From Variovorax paradoxus (GTDB lineage: Bacteria > Pseudomonadota > Gammaproteobacteria > Burkholderiales > Burkholderiaceae_C), in NCBI RefSeq assembly GCF_022009635.1, contig NZ_CP091716.1:3053001-3117000 (forward strand): a stretch of 64,000 nucleotides of DNA, given 5' to 3'. Below, one piece after another: positions 58,242 to 64,000 of this stretch (its first letter is position 1; each line of letters opens with the position of its first letter). The notes below the pieces were generated by a model. That model made no database searches and had not been told where the DNA came from. It saw nothing but the letters and a program-made list of their open reading frames with translations. The position numbers and the translations under genes are program-made.

Positions 58242-60256
58242 AGGTCGATTCCGTCGTCAGGGTCGAGGGAAGCCAGCCGGGCCGTGCGCTGCAGGGCCGG
58301 ATCGAGCTGGCGAGGAAGGGGATGCGGCATGTCGTCGTCATCGAGCAGCCCGAGGTCGGCTGCGGGCGCAACCAGGTCGGGGTCGTAGGTGACGGCTTCG
58401 GAAAGTTCGGGCTGGCGGCGTGGGCCGCTGTCGTCGGCCGAACCCAGGTTCTCCAGCCCATCGGCGGCGTCGGCCGTCGGTGCGACCGGCATGGCGGGAA
58501 TCGCCAGCCCGCTCCAGTCGTCGGCGCGTTCCGGTGGCACATCGGCATAGCGCCCCTGCATGGACAGGGTTGCAAGCACCGGCGGCGGAAGCACGCGCCG
58601 CTTGAAATTGCTGTCCGCGTAGTAGCGCAGCTTCTTGGCCTTGATGGGCGCCACGCTGGACACCATCACCACGGCCTCGTCGGGCGGAAGCTGCATTACC
58701 TCGCCCGGCGTGAGCAGCGGACGTGCCGTCTCCTGGCGCGACACCATCAGATGCCCGAGCCATGGCGCGAGCCGGTGGCCGGCGTAGTTGCGCTGCGCGC
58801 GCAGCTCGGTCGCGGTGCCCAGCGTTTCGGAGATGCGCTTGGCGGTGCGCTCGTCGTTGGTGGCGAACGTCACCCGGACATGGCAGTTGTCCAGGATCGA
58901 ATGGTTCTGGCCGTAGGCTTTGTCAATCTGGTTGAGCGACTGGGCGATGAGGAAGCTGCGGATACCGTAGCCGGCCATGAAGGCCAGGGCCGTCTCGAAG
59001 AAGTCGAGCCGTCCGAGCGCGGGGAACTCGTCGAGCATCAATAGCAGCTTGTGGCGGCGCGCGATGCCGTCGCTGCCGTCGAGCGATTCCGTCAGCCGTC
59101 GCCCGATCTGGTTGAGGATCAGGCGAATGAGCGGTTTCGTCCGCGAAATGTCCGAAGGCGGCACCACCAGGTACAGCGACACCGGATGCTCGGCCGCGAT
59201 CAGGTCGGCAATGCGCCAGTCGCAGCGCGAGGTGACTTCGGCCACCGTGGGGTCGCGGTACAGGCCGAGGAATGACATGGCGGTGCTCAACACGCCGGAA
59301 CGCTCGTTGTCCGATTTGTTCAGGACTTCGCGCGCTGCCGATGCCACCACCAGATGCGGCCCACCACCGATGTGCGGCGTGGTCATCATCCGATGCAGGG
59401 TCAGCTCGAAGGGACAGGCCGGGTCGCTGAGGAAGTTGGCGACTCCGCGCAGCGTCTTGTCTTCGCCTGCGTAGAGCACGTGCAGGATGGCCCCAACCAG
59501 CAGCGCATGCGAGGTCTTCTCCCAATGGTTGCGCCGCTCCAGTGCTCCTTCGGGATCGACCAGAATGTCTGCGATGTTCTGCACGTCGCGCACTTCGTGC
59601 GCGCCGCGCCTCACCTCCAGCAGTGGGTTGTAGGCCGACGACTTCGCATCGGTCGGGTTGAACAGCAGGCAATGCGAGAAGCGCGAGCGCCAGCCGGCGG
59701 TGATGCTCCAGTTCTCGCCCTTGATGTCGTGAATGACGGCCGATGCAGGCCAGCTCAACAAGGTGGGAACCACCAGGCCCACGCCTTTGCCCGAGCGGGT
59801 GGGCGCGAATGTCAGGACGTGTTCCGGGCCTTCATGGCGCAGGTACTGCTGGCGATGCAGGCCGAGGAACACGCCCGCAGGCTGGTCAAGGCCCGCCTTG
59901 TGGATGTCCTCCGCATTGGCCCAGCGGGCCGAGCCGTAGGTCGTGACCAGCTTGGACTGGCGCGAGCGCCAGATCGACATGCCGATGGCAACTACCATCG
60001 CGATCAGGCCGCTGCCTGCGGCAATGGCACCGCCCGCGTCGAAGATATGCGGCGCGTAGGCGTCGAAGAAGAACCACCACTCGAACAGGCCCCAGGGGTG
60101 GTAGACCGGCGTACCGAAGAAGTCGAACCACGGCGAGCCCAGGCGTAGCTGGTAGCCCAGGGCCGCTGCTGTCCATTGCGTGGCGCTCCATACGCCAGCG
60201 ATCACGATGCCGAAGACGACGGCAATCTGACCGAACAGCACGTTCGTTCCTTGCAT
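58238..60256 (-). CDS. traG: Conjugal transfer coupling protein TraG (VirD4-like)
   Basis: The 672-residue protein has two N-terminal membrane helices (IAVVFGIVIAGVWSATQW and AGGAIAAGSGLIAMVVAIGMSIW), Walker A (FAPTRSGKGVGLVVPTLLSWP), and Walker B (KLLLMLDEFPALGRLDFFETALAFMAGYGIRSFLIAQSLNQI). It is the type IV coupling ATPase that brings the relaxosome DNA to the channel. An 11-bp inverted repeat overlaps its upstream ribosome-site region. It lies 217 nt downstream of eexN and is coupled to the CopG gene by 4 nt. Confidence 0.96.
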   Translation of the reverse strand: MQGTNVLFGQIAVVFGIVIAGVWSATQWTAAALGYQLRLGSPWFDFFGTPVYHPWGLFEWWFFFDAYAPHIFDAGGAIAAGSGLIAMVVAIGMSIWRSRQSKLVTTYGSARWANAEDIHKAGLDQPAGVFLGLHRQQYLRHEGPEHVLTFAPTRSGKGVGLVVPTLLSWPASAVIHDIKGENWSITAGWRSRFSHCLLFNPTDAKSSAYNPLLEVRRGAHEVRDVQNIADILVDPEGALERRNHWEKTSHALLVGAILHVLYAGEDKTLRGVANFLSDPACPFELTLHRMMTTPHIGGGPHLVVASAAREVLNKSDNERSGVLSTAMSFLGLYRDPTVAEVTSRCDWRIADLIAAEHPVSLYLVVPPSDISRTKPLIRLILNQIGRRLTESLDGSDGIARRHKLLLMLDEFPALGRLDFFETALAFMAGYGIRSFLIAQSLNQIDKAYGQNHSILDNCHVRVTFATNDERTAKRISETLGTATELRAQRNYAGHRLAPWLGHLMVSRQETARPLLTPGEVMQLPPDEAVVMVSSVAPIKAKKLRYYADSNFKRRVLPPPVLATLSMQGRYADVPPERADDWSGLAIPAMPVAPTADAADGLENLGSADDSGPRRQPELSEAVTYDPDLVAPAADLGLLDDDDMPHPLPRQLDPALQRTARLASLDPDDGIDL

Positions 60257-60270
60257 TGGTCAACCTCCCA

Positions 60271-60298
60271 CTACGGCACAGGAACGTGCCGTAGTGCC
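60271..60298. promoter_or_regulatory. Perfect 11-bp inverted repeat at the traG ribosome site
   Basis: CACTACGGCAC and GTGCCGTAGTG are perfect arms around AGGAAC. On the minus strand the repeat ends right before GGGAGG, the traG ribosome site. It may be an operator for the CopG-type protein or a translation-control hairpin. Confidence 0.6.
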
Positions 60299-60427
60299 GA
60301 GGATCAAGGCGAGCGTGCAGGCCGGTCAAAGACCGTTATGGCGGGGATTCAGGCCAAAAGAGCCAGACTTCTTGCGGTGGCGAAGACAATAAAAATGCCG
60401 CATGCGCGAGCGCGCTGCGGCGTGATG

Positions 60428-60474
60428 AGGTAACTGCGAGAACTTTGTCGCGGCGCCGCGACGGAAGGTTACCT
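60428..60474. promoter_or_regulatory. Nested palindrome at the 3' end of eexN
   Basis: GTCGCGGCGCCGCGAC (60447-60462) is a perfect 16-bp palindrome, enclosed by AGGTAAC (60428-60434) and GTTACCT (60468-60474). It lies between eexN and traG and overlaps the eexN stop. It could be an operator or a terminator for the upstream transcript. Confidence 0.55.
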
Positions 60475-60704
60475 TATTGGGACTTCTGCTCCGGCCGGTC
60501 ACCAAAGAAGCGGCGATTCGCGGCCTCGGCGGCACGTCGGCAGAGTTCTTCGCCGGCCTTCGCGCGCTCTTCCTTGCACAGGCGCTGGACTTCCTTGAGA
60601 CGCTCAGGATGGGCCACGAGGAAGTCCACGGTTTCCGTCGGTTGGGATGGCCCACAGGAGGCTGTCAGTGCAGCGGCCATCAGCAGCGACAGGAATCGGG
60701 GCAT
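60474..60704 (-). CDS. eexN: EexN family entry-exclusion lipoprotein
   Basis: The start is taken at the ATG at 60704 (MPRFLSLLMAAALTASCG), with AAAGGA upstream, giving 76 residues. A lipobox ends in TASC. The EexN-type stretch follows: TETVDFLVAHPERLKEVQRLCKEERAKAGEELCRRAAEAANRRFFG, with the conserved Cys pair. Such lipoproteins stop a cell that already holds the element from receiving another copy. It lies upstream of traG and 25 nt downstream of the LysR gene. Confidence 0.88.
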   Translation of the reverse strand: MPRFLSLLMAAALTASCGPSQPTETVDFLVAHPERLKEVQRLCKEERAKAGEELCRRAAEAANRRFFGDRPEQKSQ

Positions 60705-60729
60705 GGCTTGGGTCCTTTCAGCAGGTGGA

Positions 60730-61656
60730 TCAGGAGTCCTCGGCGGCGCTGGAGCCATCCGCCGAATCAATGGAGTCCACTCGTGCGATGAACCGAGCCA
60801 GCATTTCGGAGGGCTCCACGTCACGGTGCAGCAGATACGTGGCCAGCATCTGCGACTTGCCCGCCAAGCGCCGGGCCACAACACCTGGCCCACGGCCGGA
60901 TGCAATGTGCGCGGCGCCCGCCAAACCAAGTGCCAATCCGGCGGAGACTAAGGTCATCATCACCTCATAGGACGCCACGCGCTGGGCGATCAGTGGCTGT
61001 TGCTCGTAGCGCTGCAAAACGCGATCAACTTGGCGTGCATGGCCTTCGCATATCGCCGGATCGCATAGCGCCAGCGGATAGCGCAGCACTTCTTCCAACG
61101 GAACGTGCTTGTGGGCCAGCACAGGATGGCGAGCTGGGACCGCCACCATCAGCTCGTCTTCCCACGCAGGCCTGACCACAATGCCGTCGCCCACCTCTTC
61201 GGCCATCGAAAAGCCGACGTCATACAGGTCATCGTGCAGACCCTTGATCTGTTGGTCCAACGGCATCTCAAATAACCGAATGTCAATCTCTGGATCTTCC
61301 TCTCGGCACCGTGCCAGCAGCGTCGGCATTCGCGAGGGCGTGATGCCATCGGACAAAGCGATGCGCAACTGTCCCTGAAACCCACTGGCGGCGGACTTGA
61401 CGCCGTCACACGCCTGTTTCAGAGCTTCGAAGATTCGCGGCACCCGCTCCAGGAATGCCATTCCGGCAAAGGTCAGGCGGGTGCTTCGCGTGGTTCGCGT
61501 GAACAGTTGCGCCCCGAGCTCTTCCTCTATCTCCTTGATGGTGCGCGACAAAGGGGACTGATCGATGTGCAGCTTTTCCGCTGCGCGGCCAAAGTGAAGT
61601 TCTTCGGCCACCGCTATAAAGCAACGCAAATGCCGAAGCTCCATGGTGTATCTCAT
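60730..61656 (-). CDS. LysR family transcriptional regulator
   Basis: The 308-residue protein (304 from the second ATG at 61644) has the LysR helix-turn-helix MELRHLRCFIAVAEELHFGRAAEKLHIDQSPLSRTIKEIEEELGAQLFTRTTRSTRLTFAG and a periplasmic-binding-fold effector domain (QLRIALSDGITPSRMPTLLARCREEDPEIDIRLFEMPLDQQIKGLHDDLYDVGF). Genes like this are often found in front of eexN-traG in related elements. Its start is only 5 nt past the etfA stop, so it must be read through from the ETF genes or have a promoter inside etfA. Confidence 0.9.
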   Translation of the reverse strand: MRYTMELRHLRCFIAVAEELHFGRAAEKLHIDQSPLSRTIKEIEEELGAQLFTRTTRSTRLTFAGMAFLERVPRIFEALKQACDGVKSAASGFQGQLRIALSDGITPSRMPTLLARCREEDPEIDIRLFEMPLDQQIKGLHDDLYDVGFSMAEEVGDGIVVRPAWEDELMVAVPARHPVLAHKHVPLEEVLRYPLALCDPAICEGHARQVDRVLQRYEQQPLIAQRVASYEVMMTLVSAGLALGLAGAAHIASGRGPGVVARRLAGKSQMLATYLLHRDVEPSEMLARFIARVDSIDSADGSSAAEDS

Positions 61657-61661
61657 CCAAG

Positions 61662-62594
61662 TTAAAAGGCCTTGACGAGTTCCGGCACAGCCGCGAACAG
61701 GTCCGCCTCCAGCCCGTAGTCGGCCACGCTGAAGATCGGCGCCTCCGGGTCCTTGTTGATCGCCACGATCACCTTGGAGTCCTTCATGCCCGCCAGGTGC
61801 TGGATCGCCCCCGAGATGCCCGCCGCCACGTACAGCTGCGGCGCCACGATCTTGCCGGTCTGGCCCACCTGCAGGTCATTGGGCGCGTAGCCCGCATCCA
61901 CCGCCGCGCGGCTCGCGCCGATGGCCGCGCCCAGCTTGTCGGCCAGCGGGGTGATGACTTCGTCGAATTTTTCCTTGCTGCCCAGCGCACGGCCGCCGGA
62001 GACGATGATCTTGGCCGCCGTCAGTTCGGGCCGGTCGCTCTTGGCGATTTCGCTGCCCACGTAGCTGCTCTTGCCGGTGTCTGCCGCTGCGGTTGCCGTT
62101 TCCACTGCTGCGTTGCCTCCGGTCGCCGCTGTGGCGTCGAAGCCGGTGGTGCGCACGGTGATGACTTTGGTGGCGTCGCTGCTTTGCACGGTGGCGATGG
62201 CATTGCCGGCGTAGATGGGGCGTTCGAAGGTGTCGGCGCTCACCACCTTGGTGATGTCGCTGATCTGGGCGACGTCGAGCTTGGCGGCCACGCGGGGGGC
62301 CACGTTCTTGCCGCCGGCCGTGGCCGGGAACAGGATGTGGCTATAGTTGCCGGCGATGGCCAGCACCTGGGCGGCCACGTTCTCGGCCAGGCCGTGGGCC
62401 AAGCCTGCGGCGTCGGCGTGGATGACCTTGGCGACACCGGCGATCTGGGCGGCGGCTTGTGCGGCAGCGCCGGCATTGTGGCCGGCCACCAGCACGTGCA
62501 CGTCGCCACCGCAAGCGGCTGCAGCCGTCACGGTGTTCAGGGTTGCGCCCTTGATGGATGCGTTGTCGTGTTCAGCAATAACGAGTACCGACAT
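61662..62594 (-). CDS. etfA: Electron transfer flavoprotein alpha subunit
   Basis: The 310-residue protein starts [38 protein letters not shown]. The FAD-binding C-domain has [121 protein letters not shown] in pieces, with the Arg of SGGR and the GQTGK and GISGAIQH motifs. With EtfB it shuttles electrons from acyl-CoA dehydrogenases to ETF-quinone oxidoreductase. It directly follows etfB (TTA of etfB at 62595). Confidence 0.96.
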   Translation of the reverse strand: MSVLVIAEHDNASIKGATLNTVTAAAACGGDVHVLVAGHNAGAAAQAAAQIAGVAKVIHADAAGLAHGLAENVAAQVLAIAGNYSHILFPATAGGKNVAPRVAAKLDVAQISDITKVVSADTFERPIYAGNAIATVQSSDATKVITVRTTGFDATAATGGNAAVETATAAADTGKSSYVGSEIAKSDRPELTAAKIIVSGGRALGSKEKFDEVITPLADKLGAAIGASRAAVDAGYAPNDLQVGQTGKIVAPQLYVAAGISGAIQHLAGMKDSKVIVAINKDPEAPIFSVADYGLEADLFAAVPELVKAF

Positions 62595-63344
62595 TTAGAT
62601 CACCTTCGCTTCGTTCTTGAGTTTTTCGACCAGGGCGGCCACGTCAGCCACCTTCACGCCGGCGCCGCGCTTGGCGGGTTCGGTCACCTTCAGGGTCTTC
62701 AGGCGCGGGGCGACTTGAACGCCGAGGTCTTCGGGCTTGATGGTGTCCAGCGGCTTTTTCTTGGCCTTCATGATGTTGGGCAAGGTGACGTAGCGCGGTT
62801 CGTTCAGACGCAGGTCGGCGGTGATGACCGCGGGCAGCGTGAGGCTAAGGGTTTCCAGGCCGCCGTCCACTTCGCGGGTCACGGCTGCCTTGTCGCTGGC
62901 GAGCTCGACCTTGGAGGCGAAGGTGGCTTGCGGCAGACCGGCCAGCGCCGCCAGCATCTGGCCGGTCTGGTTGCAGTCGTCGTCGATGGCCTGCTTGCCC
63001 AGGATCACGAGGCCGGGCTGTTCCTTGTCGATCAGGGCCTTAAGCAGCTTAGCCACGGCCAGCGGCTGCAGTTCTTCATTGGTCTCGACTAGGATGCCGC
63101 GGTCGGCACCGATGGCCATGGCGGTGCGCAGCGTCTCCTGGCATTGAGACACGCCGCACGAGACGGCGACGATCTCCGTTGCCGCGCCTTTCTCCCTGAG
63201 CCGCACAGCCTCTTCGACGGCAATCTCGTCGAAGGGGTTCATGCTCATCTTGACATTGGCGATGTCCACGCCGCTGCCATCGCTCTTGACGCGGACCTTG
63301 ACGTTGTAGTCAACCACCCGCTTGACGGGAACCAGGATTTTCAT
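62595..63344 (-). CDS. etfB: Electron transfer flavoprotein beta subunit
   Basis: The start is taken at the ATG at 63344 ([19 protein letters not shown]), with GAAAGGA upstream, giving 249 residues. The AMP-binding region reads [27 protein letters not shown] and [26 protein letters not shown]. The C-terminal signature is [20 protein letters not shown]. It lies 24 nt downstream of the acyl-CoA dehydrogenase gene and abuts etfA, forming an ACAD-etfB-etfA unit. Confidence 0.96.
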   Translation of the reverse strand: MKILVPVKRVVDYNVKVRVKSDGSGVDIANVKMSMNPFDEIAVEEAVRLREKGAATEIVAVSCGVSQCQETLRTAMAIGADRGILVETNEELQPLAVAKLLKALIDKEQPGLVILGKQAIDDDCNQTGQMLAALAGLPQATFASKVELASDKAAVTREVDGGLETLSLTLPAVITADLRLNEPRYVTLPNIMKAKKKPLDTIKPEDLGVQVAPRLKTLKVTEPAKRGAGVKVADVAALVEKLKNEAKVI

Positions 63345-63368
63345 GGGAGGGTTTCCTTTCAGGATCAT

Positions 63369-64000
63369 TCAGAGTTGATCGTCCGCCAGGGCCAGCGTGC
63401 TGGCGGCGCCGCCCGTGACGATGTCGCGCAGCATCGGCGCCTGCACCAGGACATGCGCCGCGTAATGGCTGGCTGTGGCGCGCTTGGTACCGAGAAAGCC
63501 CGCATCGCCCGCGCCCGCCGCGAGTTGCGCGGTAGCGGCTTCGGCCATGCGCGCCGACAGCCAGCCGCCGATCACGGTGCCCGCCAGCCGCAGGAAGGGC
63601 ACGGCGCCCGCCGCGCACTGCGCGGGTTGACCGTCGTGGGCCAGCAGCCAGTCGACCGCTTCGTCCAGCGCCTGGGCAGCGGCTGCCAACGCGCGGCCGA
63701 TCTGCGCCAGCACTGCATCGGGCGATTCGACCAACCGGCGCGCATCGCCGTCGATGCGGCCCAGCAGCGCCTTCAGCGTGCGCCCGCCCTCGCGTGCCAG
63801 CTTGCGGCCGATCAGGTCGTTGGCCTGGATGCCCGTGGTGCCTTCGTAGATGGTCGTGATGCGCGCGTCGCGCATGTGCTGGGAGGCGCCGGTTTCCTCG
63901 ACGTAGCCCATGCCGCCATGCACCTGCACGCCGTCGGACGTGATGCCCTGCGCGCTGTCGGTACACCAGCCTTTGACCACCGGTATCAGCAGGCCGACCA
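63369..64000 (-). CDS. Acyl-CoA dehydrogenase, C-terminal part (5' end beyond the window)
   Basis: The frame is open at the right edge. The visible 210 residues include WCTDSAQGITSDGVQVHGGMGYVEETGASQHMRDARITTIYEGTTGIQANDLIGRKL, with the catalytic-region helix and flavin contacts of the ACAD family (Glu in the YEGTTGIQ loop). An AcdC-type C-terminal helical domain follows, as in long-chain ACADs of about 590 residues. It oxidises an acyl-CoA and should pass electrons to the EtfBA encoded just downstream. The N-terminal part lies outside the window. Confidence 0.93.
   Translation of the reverse strand, partial: VGLLIPVVKGWCTDSAQGITSDGVQVHGGMGYVEETGASQHMRDARITTIYEGTTGIQANDLIGRKLAREGGRTLKALLGRIDGDARRLVESPDAVLAQIGRALAAAAQALDEAVDWLLAHDGQPAQCAAGAVPFLRLAGTVIGGWLSARMAEAATAQLAAGAGDAGFLGTKRATASHYAAHVLVQAPMLRDIVTGGAASTLALADDQL

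Larger units (their letters stand above)
47947..64000. mobile_element. Partial Tn4371-like integrative conjugative element
   Basis: The order eexN-traG-CopG-trbB-C-D-E-J-L-F-G-I-DUF2274 with 4-nt overlaps is that of the Tn4371 family transfer module at the right end. The left border given is the candidate att core and is uncertain. The element should continue past 64 kb toward traR, traI-like, parA, repA and integrase genes, none of which is seen here. Whether etfBA and the acyl-CoA dehydrogenase belong to the element is inferred from the absence of a boundary. Confidence 0.6.

Overview
The window is GC-rich chromosomal DNA of a beta-proteobacterium, most likely Variovorax or a close relative in the Comamonadaceae. 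The pointers are the order thrS-infC-rpmI-rplT-pheS-pheT-ihfA-merR, a Bug-type solute receptor, a Lys/Ala-rich SWIB histone-like protein, an FMN riboswitch in front of a type II lumazine synthase, and TAGAAT-type -10 boxes. This assignment is an inference from gene content; no database was searched.

Layout. 1-4.1 kb: an ECF sigma factor (cut by the window edge) coupled to a YciI-like protein, then a GntR / phytanoyl-CoA dioxygenase-like / SAF-domain dehydrogenase operon with a perfect 16-bp palindrome in front of the regulator, divergent from a PLP-dependent ammonia-lyase. 5.1-16 kb: housekeeping genes (ABC ATPase, miaA, lipoprotein hydrolase, mutL, dedA, amidase, tsaE, queG, arsC-like, GST, ribH2 with its riboswitch). 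16.3-19.9 kb: a TonB-dependent siderophore receptor and a YcaQ-like glycosylase. 19.9-22.2 kb: a less GC-rich island of three unknown small genes, bracketed by two inverted copies of a hairpin element. The two copies share an almost identical 46-nt core but have different, self-complementary outer stems. 22.2-31.4 kb: an eight-gene catabolic and transport operon of unknown substrate, with a TetR regulator and candidate operators. 31.5-39.5 kb: a TPP-dependent decarboxylase-like enzyme, AraC and GlxA-type regulators, the SWIB protein, an EamA exporter, a gamma-glutamylcyclotransferase-like protein and isocitrate lyase.

39.5-47.7 kb is the translation operon, from thrS to the MerR-type gene. 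Its leader encodes a 21-residue peptide with four Thr and four Phe codons, followed by a competing antiterminator and a strong intrinsic terminator just before thrS. This looks like a transcription attenuator that senses both amino acids charged by the two synthetases of the operon (ThrRS and PheRS). A second terminator-like hairpin precedes pheS, infC appears to start at ATC, and a tRNA-Pro(GGG) follows the operon.

48-60.7 kb, all on the minus strand, is the mating-pair-formation module of a Tn4371-like integrative conjugative element: eexN, traG, a CopG-type regulator, trbB-C-D-E-J-L-F-G-I and a DUF2274 gene, mostly linked by 4-nt ATGA overlaps. Upstream of it, without any visible gap, lie a LysR regulator and the electron-transfer-flavoprotein genes etfB-etfA with the 3' part of an acyl-CoA dehydrogenase. 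By family layout this is the place where such elements carry cargo. The integrase and replication/partition genes are not in the window.
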